A DNA stretch of 64,000 bases from Rhea pennata (taxonomy: Eukaryota > Chordata > Aves > Rheiformes > Rheidae). The stretch's first letter is position 1. Every line of letters begins with the position of its first letter. The translations under genes and the position numbers were made by a program. The notes under the pieces are model-generated. The model was not told the origin of the DNA. It saw nothing but the letters and a program-made list of their open reading frames with translations, and did no database searches. Positions 27,801 to 40,503 of the stretch are shown here, piece after piece. The stretch lies in assembly GCF_028389875.1 (NCBI RefSeq), contig NC_084664.1:120105466-120169465 (forward strand). The letters run 5' to 3'.

Positions 27801-30800
27801 TAAACTACTAATGCTGCTTGGTAATTTGGGCAAACCTTCTGCAGAGGTCATGTCCCTCAAAAGTTATTGTAAGAGCCTTTGTTACTCACAAAGCAAACTG
27901 GGCCTGGCTCAGGTCTGAACCTCTTTATGGTCAATATTGAGTGCTCCCACAAGCTTAGAAAAACCAAGAGCATGAACACATGCAGGAAGATCTGTATTAG
28001 TTTTCTCTGCTCTGAATGTCTACATTTAGATGGGGTACATATCCAAATACAAATAACACAGGAAGTAAGGAGGCCTGCATTTCTAAGAAGCTCAGCTTGG
28101 CTCTTTACAGCAATTGCCACAACACCTGTTAAGTACGTAGTGCTTTTAAAAGGCAAACATTAACACTGGCAAAAAAAGATGACAGTAAACCCAGCTGTAA
28201 CCTACCAGTCAAGGATTTTGCTGAGACAGGGAAAAGCCTGCTGCAGGGAAGGGCCTCCCTGCCATCGTGTCCAAGGCTCTGAGAACCATCCTGGTGCCAT
28301 TCTTGCCTTTGGGCACAGTGAGGAGCTAGTGAGGAGCTGGTGAGCTTGCCATCAGTGGAGCGATACTTCTGTGTGATCTCTCTGGCAGCCCTTGGACCTG
28401 CTGTGCCAGAGTCAAGGCTGGCTTTCTGACTCAGAGACCTGGTTCTGGCCCCAGTAACCACCTGTGTCATCAAAAGGGGTCCAAGCTCCAGTGGTGTCAG
28501 CTCAAGCAGCTGCAAGCTACATCTAACGAGGAATTGGTCGAAGGGATGGCTATCTGGGAAGGCATACTTTAGCTAGCCTGAATCAAGCTTGTACTGCTAC
28601 CAGGCGCGGCATGGTGGCGTACATGAATGAATGAAGCATCCAGGAAACTAGCCACGGACCTCGTTAGACTCGTCCAGACTGCAGCTGTTTTTTCACAGCT
28701 GTAGTTACTTAGAACAGTCTAGATCAGCTGTGGGTAGCACCTCCTGCACTCTGCTAACACCTCGTCCGTGCTCTAGGGAGCACTCCCTCTCCCTTTTTAG
28801 CTCCAAAGGATCCTGCAGGCTATTTGTCTATCTCTACAATTAATGGGATTATCTCTGATATTAGCAGGGTAATGGTTATTTCTATTGCCCTTCAGTACTT
28901 TTGCTAGGAAAGCATTTTACATTGCCCCAAGGAAGATGGTGCATATGTGTGTGTCCAGAAATTTCATGGATAACATAACAGTTACAGCTTATAATTCCCT
29001 TCTCCATAGTTTTACCAAGAGAATGAAAAGTAACATGAGCATTTTCTGCATTAGTGCCCCCAAATCCAAACAGACTGTTTCCCTCCCTTTTGGGTCAAGA
29101 TTCTGGGTTTCTTTAGAGAGACACAAGTGACAATAACTCCAATAAGCACAACTTCAGTGTTTTCCTAAACTTATCTCACAACAGACCAGGCATGTTGTGT
29201 TTTGTAGAGTATACAGAGTATTAAGACAAAACCAAATGTCACTTCGAAGGAAGCGAGGAATAGAAATTCTTGCTCCATACCTTACACCACTCCTGATGGC
29301 AGCTACCCCTTACATTCCTTGTTCTTTGCTTTCCAAGAGGTCAACAACCAATGTCTGCAGGCAGTTTCTCTAAGAGTTACAATATTCCATCTGCATTGTT
29401 CCTTTCAGAAGCTCCTGTCTTTTATTGGTTCAAGGTGATAACCTTTTTTTCCATTTTAATTGTTTTTTTCACTCTGTCAGAACTACTGTCTTAAATTATA
29501 CATTTTCCACTAGACAAAATGCCCCCTCCCCAGTATTTTTGAAATGATATAACAATGAAGATATTGACTTCCAGATTTATGCTGCAAGATTGATATTTCT
29601 CCAGAGTAAATACTGGCCTTGGCTGTGCCACAGTCAATATTTACCTCAAGTAAAATAAATCTTGATGACAACCAAAACCTGAAGTCAATATTAGCTTACT
29701 GTAATACAGCTGGTATAAAGTAATCGGTTTTCTTTATATTACCTGAATGCTTTATGCAAATATTTTCAAGTTAAAGGTAGAATCTACATTCTTGTATTTG
29801 TAAATGCAGTGTTATAACCATCCCCCCAATTTTCAGTCATCACAAAACCGAGAATGCTTCAAAGCTAAAACTGCCACTATGCACTGTAGGAAAGCTCTCC
29901 TATCTCAGAAACAATCTGTGAGTGACTGATTAACTATCTAACCTGTGTACCTGCTCAGAGGCCCATTACTCTAAGAGCCTTCCATACCCTTAAGAGAGGC
30001 AAAGTTTGCCAGGAAAGTTAATATCTTTTACTAGACTGGGTGATACAGCTGGGAAAGTGGATAACCTGGGCACACAAACCTTAGTTCTAAAGATATTGAC
30101 TGTCCCTGTTAATCCTGCCCCTCACATTTACTTGAACCATCAGGTCTGCAACAGGATCGTTGCTACTGCTGCCTTTAAGGAAGGAAATGATTTCTTCTTC
30201 TCACTCTGTGGGGAAACATTCTGATTCTTGAAAGAGGCTCTTTTCACATGTATTTCCTTTGGTAACCAAGTTTAGGCAACCATCTCACTTATCTGTCTGT
30301 AGATCAGTCTCTTCCCTGTACAATAATTTCCAAATCTGCTGGCCAACACCCACCATATTTGACACATGGAAGACTCAAACAAATGAAATTCCTACAAGTT
30401 TTTGGAAAACCTGGTGAACAGGTAGTTAAGGAAGAGGGACTTAGATTAATCTTCCTTGCACCACTAGCCATGCCAAATCAGTCAATCTGGCCAGCACAAA
30501 CAAATCTTCATGTTAGGTGCAGCATGCTCTGCGAGTAAAGATGTTGAGCTAGTATAAGGATGTGGAAGATAACTCCATAGGAAAAAAGATTTGATTAATT
30601 CTGCCATCTGCAGAGAAGCATCAGTTCATAAGTTTGTGTGTGTAACTGTGTATGCTGTACGAGTACACACACACAGAGAAAGTTGAAATGAGGACATTCA
30701 CTTAATTTGTAGCTCCAAAAATGGTGGAGGTCTTCAGGGGAGCATTTCACAATTACTGTGACCAGTGCACTCGGAAGTCTCTCTTTTGGCTGGAATTGCA

Positions 30801-32033
30801 TTGTTCCACTGCAGTGGCTGTTGTACACAACCTTGGCCGTGAAGTCTGAGTTAAGCTCTCTCAGGCAGCTAAACCAGTCTCAAATAGGCTTTGCATATCA
30901 GGACAGAAAATGAACTGCTCTCCATATTCAGTGAGAAAACAGGAAAAAGAACAGAGGGCTTTCAGATGACTCACTGATGGGCTGGGGTCTTTTTTCTTTT
31001 CTTTTTCTTTTTTTTGTCCTCACTGGAGCTTTTTCATTTCTAAATATAAATAATCAATTGCAAGAACCAAAAAATCATTAACTAGATTAAGTTCTGATGA
31101 AGCTTTGTAATTGTTACAGAGCCAGTAATGCACAGAGTTGGTTTACTAGATTATTTTTCCTCTGGTTCAGGTTACTTGTTGCAAAGATGTTGGTGGTCCT
31201 AACAAATCCTTAAAAGATATCTGAACTCGCCACTCGCCACTCCCTGTACTGCAATTTTGCCTGATTAGAAATCTCTCTGGGAGGTCAGTAGTTGGAACAG
31301 TTTGTGAACTGTATTATAAGAGATATAAATAATAAATTACAATGTTTAATGCTAGTGGAAGACCACAGGTGCAAAACCCTGCAGATTGTGTGGACTGTTA
31401 GTGACACATTTCTAAATCAGAGCCTAGTTTTCCCTTCAGTAACACTGTAACTATTCCCAAGGAGAGAAATGCTTGGAAGAGGAAAGCCTGACAGGACGTT
31501 GCTCAGGACTGTTTATTTGTCCTGGTTGCCAAAGATATAAAGACGGGGCCAAGTCAAAAGTTATTGAATGAGAATACTGAATGTGAAGATGCACAAGATA
31601 ATGCTCTCCATATTTCTGTAGGATGACTTCTCCATTGGCCAACTCTTTCCCAAATAATATAGTTGGTCATGTAGGATGGCTCTGTGGGTCTCTCCTGCAC
31701 TAGTTCTTCATTCAGAGAGGGTTACCCAACTCCAAGGCAGGTTGTGTTTTGTGACCCACTGGGGCACCAAAAGAGCTTGTTGGTTGGTGGAGGACTGCGC
31801 AGCCAGCTACTTGTCTGCATTTCTTCCTTCTTTCTAGCTCCTTATCTCATTGAAAGTTAGATTTCAAATATTGTCCCAATATTACTTCCCTATCAAAATA
31901 ATTAGAGCTACCATATGAATGTGAAGTGCTTGTAAATGGCAAAAGTGGTCATGAATAGAAAGCAGAGTGTGCATGACACTATGAAAAGTGTGGGATCCCA
32001 CTGCCTCTGAAGCCTTGGAAAGTGTTTCTATAC
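18878..32033. other. Intergenic; no gene recognised
   Basis: About 13 kb without recognisable exons, RNA genes or mobile elements. Open frames reach at most 149 codons (25802-26251, plus strand) in mildly GC-rich DNA and show no domain. One dyad, CATGCAGT-TAT-ACTGCATG, lies at 20254-20272. Confidence 0.65.
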
Positions 32034-32156
32034 AAAGAAAAGAAGAAAGAAAAGAAAAGAAAAGAAAAGAAAAGAAAAGAAAAGAAAAGAAAAGAAAAGA
32101 AAAGAAAAGAAAAGAAAAGAAAAGAAAAGAAAAGAAAAGAGAAAAGAGAAAAGAAG
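32034..32156 (+). repeat. (AAAAG)n pentanucleotide microsatellite
   Basis: More than twenty AAAAG units form a tract of about 120 bp, irregular at both ends (AAGAAAG on the left, GAGAAAAG on the right). It is a one-strand purine tract with triplex potential. The Lys/Glu/Arg-rich frames across it are artefacts. Confidence 0.95.
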
Positions 32157-33287
32157 AGTTCTTTTTCTTTTCTGCTGCAGCAAAATTACCTAGACATATT
32201 TGGGGCTCATTAGCCAGCCTGTATCTTTCATAATTCAATATATTTTCCTGTAGCCTGAGCTGAGGAGGAGATCGTGGGATAAATAACCCAGAAAGGAGGC
32301 TCACCTTTTAGAAAGAACAGAACTGGGGGATAACGACCTCCAAGTATTAACATGGCGCCCTTTCAAGCTGAACTGACTCAGGGGAAGTGTTTTACTGTTT
32401 CCAAAACCTAGAACAGTTTTCTTTTTTCCCACAAAAAGGACAGAAAAACCCCAAACCAAATAGAATTAAGTTATTCCAACTCTCCTCCCATCCCAGATAA
32501 ATAAATAAATAAATAAAAGTAAAATACAGGAATTTCCTATAATATGGAAATTTTGATTTTTACCTAGGTGCAATCCCACAATGATGGGTCAGATTAATAA
32601 GCATTACTTTGGGCTTTTCCTTAGACATTGGTGGAGCTATGTAGGGAAGTACAGACTATATTTACTTCCCCTGAATACAGTTATTGTCAGCAAACCTCTG
32701 CTCTCATGAGCTGCTGACTGTTGAATGGGAAATAAATGCAGTCTTTACCTTCTCCTGCTTCTTGGTGAGCACTTGGCATTCCCTTTACATATATAATATG
32801 TATAATAGGTTAGGACCTGCATCCCTCTGAGTGTGCCCCTGTCTTTGCAGTGCCTGGCAGCTGTGATAAAGTAGGCCCTCCAGCTAGATTGCCCTTAGCT
32901 GAAATGAGAGGGGCCCCAACTACGATTCGCCCTGAATGGGGTCATCGATGGCAGGATCCTCCCCTATGCAGCCCCGTAGCTCTTTCCTCAGCATGTGAAA
33001 TCACGGAATCTGGAGGGTGACTGCAGACCAGTGGAACAGGGACTATTAAATGCAAAAGGAGCATGGCCTCGGTTTTCTCAGGTTGCTCGAGAGAGCTGGG
33101 CATCAGCAAGGGCCACTCATGGGGACACAGGGGACTGCAGGACTCTGGCGGCTCCCACGGGAGGGATCCAGCCTGGAGCCTCTGTGGGCTGCAGGCAGCG
33201 GGTATGATTTGAGGATGGTCTTGTGTATTCAGCATTTGAAAAGCACCCAGGGCTATGGATGAAGCGATTAAATTGGAGATCTAAATT

Positions 33288-33420
33288 AAAAAGATCTGAG
33301 TCTAAATCCTGATGCGTCCACAGGTACTTGGTCTTGCTGTGTGACTGACGCTTGCTGCCTGACGCTTGCTCTAATAAGCAAATGCCATGACTCAGGTGAT
33401 TCTCTCATTTCATTTTGCAA
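33288..33420 (+). mobile_element. MIR-like SINE relic
   Basis: A GATCTGAGTCTAAATCCTG block followed by a CTTGCTGTGTGACTG block and then CTCAGGTGATTCTCTCATTT matches the order and spacing of the MIR/CORE-SINE core as I remember it. It is very diverged and carries a small internal duplication (TGACGCTTGCT twice, 33348-33370). Such relics are rare in birds. Confidence 0.5.
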
Positions 33421-33649
33421 GCCATGACATGAGCTAGCTTTAGCCTTGCCCTAAAAACTGACTTACTCCCTAAAGGCAGGCTAAAATAACCTGAGGATTT
33501 TTTTAAATTCTATTTTTTACCTTCTTAGACACAACAGAAAGACATTGGGGATTTCTGGGGGGGAAAAAAAGTTTGTAAAACACAGCTGAGATCTCATTTC
33601 CAGCCCTATTTTCTCTGACTCTGTGAGTTGTTTCCTTTCAGAAGAGGAA

Positions 33650-34110
33650 ATCTGTGTCTCTCCCGTGGCTCGCGTTTGACAATCAGCACTTCTTCTCTCT
33701 TCCCTGAGTGGGTAAAGCAGGGAGGGAGGGAGAGGGCCGAAAGTGAAGGGAAGAATTGTTCAGATTGCCCAGATCCCTCCGGGAAGTGATCTTTCTGCTT
33801 TTACTCCAGACACACGCCTCCCAGCTAGCCAGCAGCTCTAACTAATTAGCACACGTGATGGGAATAGGAAACAAAGTCACAAACAATAGTAGCGTGGGAA
33901 CGCAGTGTAAACTGCAATTACATAGACCCCCCTGCCTTCCCCCCTCCCGCCTCTCTTCTTCTCCCCCCCACCCCCAGCCTGCTCCAAATAAATAAATAAA
34001 TAAATAAATGCATAAATAAGAAAGAGCTGCCGACAGTGCAGTAGATAAGCGTGGGAGGCAGCGCAACCCATGCTGGGCAAGAGGTGAAGATCAGTGTTTG
34101 CTGGCCGAGT
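33650..34110. promoter_or_regulatory. Candidate distal Notch-responsive element upstream of HEY1
   Basis: Within about 50 bp there are CACGTG (33852-33857, an E-box type bound by HEY/HES and other bHLH proteins), AACAATAG (SOX-like) and a perfect RBPJ core CGTGGGAA (33893-33900). The flanks are GC-rich on one side and a simple repeat on the other. It lies about 7 kb upstream of the HEY1 start. Enhancer activity is inferred only. Confidence 0.35.
33986..34019 (+). repeat. (AAAT)n short tandem repeat
   Basis: AAAT units are broken once by ATGC. A shorter (AAAT)n run lies at 32497-32517. Both are simple A/T tetranucleotide repeats. Confidence 0.85.
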
Positions 34111-37100
34111 AACAGCCAGCTATTATTTTCATCCCATACTTCAAGTATATCGAGGCGGCTTCTTTTCCTTTTGTCCAGCGTTGGGGCACAACAGAAAAAT
34201 GTGTTTGGGGAATTTCAGCACTTGCCAGGTCATGGGGGAGGTCACTCCACTTTTGTTGGGAGAGAGGCAGAAGAAGAAAGAGGGCAATCAAATATCCTCC
34301 TTGAGACAGCTTACAAGCACATGTCTCATGCTGTCAGGGAGTTAGGCTCTACTGTGACACTTCCAGCTTCTTGTCTTCGTGCCAAGCTGAATATATTTGG
34401 TATACGTTATATATGTGAGAAGTGGTCACCACTTCCCCTGCAGACCACAGCTTTAAGACATATTATAAGGGGGCTATTGTGTGGGATTAAACTCATTTGT
34501 TGTGGTTTAAGCATTAAGAGTGTGTGACTGTTTGCACTTGCTTTAGAGCGCTGTTATTAATACTGACTATCGAGGTGTTCATGCAGAGGTCATCATCACA
34601 GCATCTCCCCGCTTACGTGGTTATGTATTAAAAGCCATGTGCTAGTGATTCAGTTGCGTTATAAGTAAACACAAGGGACTTTTTTCATGGCTACACCACT
34701 AGGAATCAAATAGAAGGCCTGGGTATGAAGGGGAAGTTACTATTATAGCTGTTCTGGAATGCTGCTGTGATAGCTTCTGTTCCAATATAACTGAGATTTT
34801 CTGGAATAAATCTTTCAGATGGGTGCTATTTCAGAAAAAGTATTTTTCCTGGAATATTTTTTCTTCTTTAAAAGCAGATGAAGTGAAAGTCACTTTGAGA
34901 ACTGTGAGCCCGTGCGGGGAACTGGTTTGGCACAGTTATGCTGACCAGCTCTCTGGGGTGTGGAAGTCTTGACTTTTTTGAAATTCATAGGCATGCAGCA
35001 GATTTAAAGTATTGTGAGCAAGACTTAAATAAGATCTCTCATGTGAAAAATATACCCTCACTCTCAGTGCAGGTTGTTGCTCTTTCGTGACTGCATTTTT
35101 GTGGCACCTTTAAAATAAGCTTTAACCTCAGAATCAACTCATTTATGATCTTCATGTTTGATTAAAAACTCTCAGAACAGATGCTGATATACATTCAGAT
35201 CATTTGAGAAATAAAAGTTTCCTAAACAAAAAATAGGTTCAGTATCTAACCTTGTTCTGCTAAAATCAGGCTGGCACCTCTGTTCTGTTGTTTATTTTTA
35301 TCCTGGTATTCCATAACGTAATGGAAGAGACAACTGATGACGGGATTTGATTTTGATACCCTCTCTGGAGGAGAGGGCTTAGTGCTCTAGGCAGCAATGT
35401 TCAAATACTCTGCCTGTATGGAATAACCTTTCACGTCTAAACCAGTCAGGCTTAGTCTTTAATTTTTCTGAAGTAAGGTTACTTTGACAGGATCTCTGAG
35501 ATAAAACCTCTGCCAAAGTCCTGACTGCTGTGGCAATTAAAATTCCGTGGCACTTTTTTCTCTCTGGTCACACATCCCAAAGTTCCCCTCACAGCTCATT
35601 ACTCCACTTGGGGGGGGCAATTCTTACACCAGTGTCACCTCCCAGTGTCTAACTTTTGCCTCAGTGGTGGCTGAGCTCTGTATGACCTGCTGTAGGGCAG
35701 CAGGTGCCTAGCAAATGCTGTGGCAAAAAATGTGCAATACAAATTATCATCTAAGAGAAACTAAAGAGATGTTTTGCCAGGAGTCAGTGCTCAATACACC
35801 AGAGAAGTTGTCTGTGCAGAGGTCATCAAAATTTACAGTAGCTAGTAGCTTCAAAAGCAATAAAATATTACTTTCATTTGCTTTATTCCAAACTGTATTT
35901 CTCAACAGCTACAAGATATGCTCAACTTACACTTTTGTTTCTGCTTAATGAAATGTAGTTCTAGAAAACATGCTGACAAAAATGGTTATATTTCTATTTG
36001 ACTAGAGGCTGCCAAAAAGGCAAGTTTTCCCCTTTAAAGAGCAGGCATTAAAATTTGCATGATGAAACATAAAGTCTGAGAGTTGCTTTCCATCTTATTA
36101 TTCCTAGCAAGAATGCATAGCACACACATTTTTCTCAAAGCTGTATTTTACTGACAAAGGGAACTCAAAGTAGGTCTTAGATTGTAAACTCTTTGGAGCA
36201 GAGATTTCCTCTCCATATGTCACTATATAAAATGCATGTTTGGAACACTACTCTTAGAATATTAATGTTGCAAGATTGCACAGGAAAAATAACCAGTCAG
36301 ATTGTTCCTTGATGGGCTGCTGTCTGTTCCTTTACAGCAGAAAACAAGAGCAAGTTTCTGGTAATATTATTGCTCTGTCCCATTATGGGAAAAGTACTGC
36401 ACAAACAGAAGAAAGTTGTTCTCACAAACTACAGAAGAACTGGCTGAAAAAGTGAACAATAAGTGAAAGAAGATAATTTTATTGTGAGATATCAGAAGGA
36501 AAATGTACTGTGTGATATTGAGGAATAAACACAGGGATAAGTGAACCAGTCAGCTACAGTGGAATTTTCACCTTGTTGGGGGGGGGGGGGTATTTTAGCA
36601 GACATGCATCTGAGGCCATTGCTCCCTGTATAATTTGGCAATCTTACTGAGGCTGTCCTGCCAATAATATATGATTGAGTTGAATTTGTTGTGCGATTTT
36701 ACATGCAGGATACACTCTTACACACAACGACATTATGCCATTTTCCTATAATTAAGAGCACAGGTGGCTGCAAATCAAATCAGTATTTTTTTTACAACGC
36801 CACCCCAGTTTGACTCACTTTTGTATCCACTGTGAGACAGTCATTAATTAATTTGACCTTGACTGAGTCCTCCCCTGGTGAGAGGGTGCATAACCCAGTG
36901 CACAGACTGTGCTTTGGGAATGGAGGAAGAGGTGTCTAGGCAAAGAAGTTGCTGTCTGTAGGAGCCTTGACTGAGAGGAAGGCTTGCATGGAAAGAGGAA
37001 AAGGGGTTGGACTGACTGGAAGGGAAACCAGTTCTGGGAAAATGGGATAAAGTAGCCAGTCTGCCTGCTTGCACCTCGATCAGAGGGCTGGTTGGATGAA

Positions 37101-37351
37101 AGGCAGCCCTGCCCTTCAGCAACTTGAATGCTGTGTTCAGAGCCTTTGCACAGTCAGCCTTTACACAGTCATATTCCTAGCTCTGGATTTGGAGGTGAGC
37201 TGGAGCCTGATAGGGTGGGTACATGCATCAAAGGCTACATGCATTATTCAGGACCATCCAGAAGAGGAAACTCTCTGCTCTGCTGCTGTAATATGCTGAC
37301 AGTGCTAGTCTTGCTTGTTATAAACAAATTTCCAAAAAATGAAGCCTGAAA
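34111..37351. other. Intergenic; no gene recognised
   Basis: A 158-codon plus-strand frame (34051-34527, non-ATG start) has no recognisable domain. Otherwise AT-rich sequence with a G13 run. Confidence 0.65.
36578..36590 (+). repeat. G13 homopolymer
   Basis: A run of thirteen G in otherwise AT-rich DNA. Homopolymer length may be uncertain in the assembly. Confidence 0.9.
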
Positions 37352-37384
37352 GCAGCACGCCTGTCTGAGGGACAGGCGTGCTGC
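37352..37384. repeat. Perfect 14-bp inverted repeat with 5-base loop
   Basis: GCAGCACGCCTGTC (37352-37365) pairs exactly with GACAGGCGTGCTGC (37371-37384) around TGAGG. Seventeen bases of this site (37364-37380) recur exactly at 38264-38280, where the left arm is absent. The stem is too short for a standard microRNA precursor. Confidence 0.9.
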
Positions 37385-37864
37385 AGCAGAAGCAATTCAA
37401 GATTTCTGCTTACAGTATGGACTTTCATACAAAACTTCTCCCTCTGAGAAGGGTCAGCTTGAAAACAGAATTGCCTTCATGACCTGGATATCACTACAGA
37501 TGCACTTCTGTGTGAATATGCAACACAGCGGCATGACAGAGCTTGGGACCAGCATGGTTACAGAGCATCCAAACATAAATCTGAATTGAGAATCTGGACC
37601 TCCAAGAGGTACAGGTGTGAATTTCGATGTCCAGCTCCTGAGAAAACACCTTTACATTCATAGTGATGGTGACAGATCATGCAAAATTCCTAAAGGCTCT
37701 TCTGTTGTTTCCACTAACTTTTCAAGCACTTCCGTGTGATCTGTGATAAGCAGTTTTGAACTGTCAGTGGTACTAACAGTCGACAAACTCAACATGAAGT
37801 CAGTCAGACAAGATCTGGAGCAGCGGCTCCCTGCAGAGCTGATGCTGTAGCCTAATACGCGCCG

Positions 37865-37908
<44 letters not shown>

Positions 37909-37914
37909 TGTGTG
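37865..37914 (+). repeat. Compound (TC)13(TG)12 microsatellite
   Basis: Pure TC units (37865-37890) pass directly into pure TG units (37891-37914). The first half can form H-DNA and the second Z-DNA. It is likely length-polymorphic. Confidence 0.95.
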
Positions 37915-38745
37915 GATATTAACGTTTTTGACTGGCTGCAGTGTGAGTCCCAGAGCCACAAGTTGAATTGGGCAAAGTAACCATAGCAACTATGAGTTTC
38001 CGGGACTCGGGATGACAGGTTGACAGGATTACTCTTCAAAGCACTTGCTCCCTTGGGAGAGAAGACCTAAAGGGAGGGGATGGGAGTTAATTTAATGCAC
38101 ACATGAGAACAAGGGTCAGCTGCGGCAGGTCTCCGCTGGAGGCAAGCCTGCGGCAGCAATAAACAACTCCCTGGCAGTGTTATTTTGCTAGTATTGAAAT
38201 CGCCTAAGGAGGCATAAACCAAAGAAGAATGGGGAGGTGCACACCAAAATGACACAACCCCCTTCTGAGGGACAGGCGTGACCCATGATCCCTACATGTT
38301 TCTGGAGTCCCTCCGTGACGGCGTCACCTCAATCTGCCATTACTGTGTTTAGCACAGGGGTGGCCAAACAGTGATTGCTATGCCTGCCCGCCTGTTGCTC
38401 CTGCAGGGTGAAAATAGAAATCTTTGAAATCTGAATCGTGCCAGACCTGGAAATGATGGGGGGAAGTGCAAGGGCAAAGGAGGGCAAACATCTCTGTACG
38501 TTATGGGAAGAAGGGGTGAGGGAGCAGCTACGACATTAGGCATTCGGATAGATGGTGGGGACCCTGAGGCACCGGTCATAGTAAGGAGTGGGCACACACC
38601 TGGCCAGGGGGTGGTTACGCTGTAGTGTGAAGTCAGGAGATGTGGCCATGTGTAGGGGGAGGTTGTCATCTTCTAAGCTTCACTGCCTTATCACTATAAA
38701 GGTATCAGGGGATATGAGATTAAGCACTTTTTTCCAAGTGCCTTG

Positions 38746-38793
38746 CTCTTGCGCACCGTCATTTTGATTTCTTCGGAGCTTGGTGCGCAAGAG
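38746..38793. repeat. Perfect 12-bp inverted repeat with 24-base spacer (TGCGCA-type half-sites)
   Basis: CTCTTGCGCACC (38746-38757) and GGTGCGCAAGAG (38782-38793) are exact reverse complements. Both arms contain TGCGCA, the half-site of NRF1. The site lies about 2.2 kb upstream of the HEY1 start codon and about 1 kb before the CpG island. Confidence 0.85.
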
Positions 38794-39834
38794 GCTGCTC
38801 TCCTGCCGGCCCTCCTGCAGCTCCAGGCTGTGCGACACGCGTGACAGGAAGGTCTCTACCCCTTGGTAACCTAGGGCTAATAAAACTGCCCCTTTGGACC
38901 ACCGTTAACAATTAGACCAACTTTGAGGACTGGACCTTGCCCAGTCTCACTGAAACAGAATAACAATGTAAAGCCGGTTTTGCTCTCTGCTATTCCTTGT
39001 GCTGGATGGGAAAGTCAAGGCAACATGCTGACAAACATACCTTACTACAGCAGCTGATAGGCAACTGCCATTACTTCCATACATACAGGCCCACTTACAC
39101 TGTGTTTCTGTAAATCATTTTGGGAAATCAGTGCCCAGAAAGGATCTGAAAGCATCATGGACCAGGGAGCTACACACGGTGAGGGACGAGATACGACTCC
39201 TCCTAGGACCCAGAGCAGTATGACCTCTACTCATGAGCAATGAGTGCTTAATGCCAAGTAATTTCTTTTCTAACAGTTGTTTCACTCACTCTTGGTCCTG
39301 TAAAGGCAAACCGTGTGGGCAGAGATGTTTTACAACAAAAATATAAAGGCTGGAAAAGTGAATTTAATGGAACTGCTTACATAAGCTTAACTCTAGAACC
39401 ACAGAAAGGACAGGTTTATGAAGTGTACTGCAGGAATAGACTACTTCTATCATCTTCTGTTAGCTGCTTACAGGTAGCTGCAGGGCTGTTTCTATTGCAG
39501 CTCTTGGCTGGGTGCGCTTTGTTCCCATTTCCCTTCTCACTGGAGACACTTGGCAAAAATATGGTAACTCTATGAAACCTGGAGTGACACTGCGTGAGTA
39601 GCTTTTATCAAAACACATGGGAAGCTGAAGGCAGCTATTCCAGGGGCTTGAAAGGGGGAAACCTGGGTTCATCAGTTCTTCGCTCTGACGTTGTGCATGT
39701 CTTAGCTCCTCTCCAACTGCAAAGTCTTAGTTGAAAGGCTTCATTTAAATGAAAATTTAGTTATTATGAAACCACCTCAAAGAGCACGTTCTCCTTCCAC
39801 CTGTCCTTTTTCGCCTGTACTGCAGCTTGAGAAA
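38794..39834. other. Intergenic sequence just upstream of the HEY1 CpG island
   Basis: No element or exon is recognised between the 38.75 kb hairpin and the island edge. Confidence 0.6.
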
Positions 39835-40503
39835 ATTAGCAGGCGGAGGAGCGCTTGTGCTGAGGAAGGGGCAGCGCACACACCTCGGCGGACGGCCATG
39901 CTCCCTGCAAAAGCAGCATGCCCTCACCACACGATGTGCTGCGCGCGTACCACACGCAGCGCCGACGCCGACCTCTTCTGCCATCTCACTATTCTTTGCC
40001 AAGAATTGCACAGCAAAGTGCCTTTGCTTTCTGCTTTTTAAAAATTGTTCCTACGTTCCCACACACCCCAGAGTTAAAAAAAAAAAAAAAAAAAGTCCTA
40101 AGAAGTTGGCTGAGGTATTTGCAGTTAGGAAAGGGACAGTCAGGCGGGATGCCTTCATTTCCCTTGAGCTGCCAGCGCAGAGACGGCCTGAGCTGAGGCC
40201 TTCCCAACCGCAAGGCTCCAGCGACCCACTTAACTACCTCGCTTTCGGGGGGTTGGGAGGGGTGTCGCGGGGGCAGCAGGGCGGGCAGCGCCAGCCGAGC
40301 GCCGTCTCCTCTCCCGCCGCCCTCAGGGGTTCTCGCGGCTCGGGAAGCGCCGCCGCGCTCCGCCCGCAGAGGCCGCAGGGGAAGCGCGACGGCTCCGCCG
40401 GCGCCCGCCCGCCCGGCACCGCGCCGCCGGCAGCGCCTCCCACCCGCCCCGCACGCGGCGGCCGCCGCCGCTGCCGCCCGCCGGCCGCCGCCGTCGCGCC
40501 GCT

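Noticed and set aside
31988..32304. Lys/Glu-rich plus-strand and Phe/Ser-rich minus-strand frames
   Set aside because: Both are translations of the AAAAG microsatellite.
34051..34527. 158-codon plus-strand frame
   Set aside because: Non-ATG start, no domain or splice context; the 5' part overlaps a simple-repeat flank.
37352..37384. Possible microRNA precursor
   Set aside because: The perfect stem is only 14 bp with a 5-base loop and does not extend to the roughly 30-bp stem of a typical precursor.
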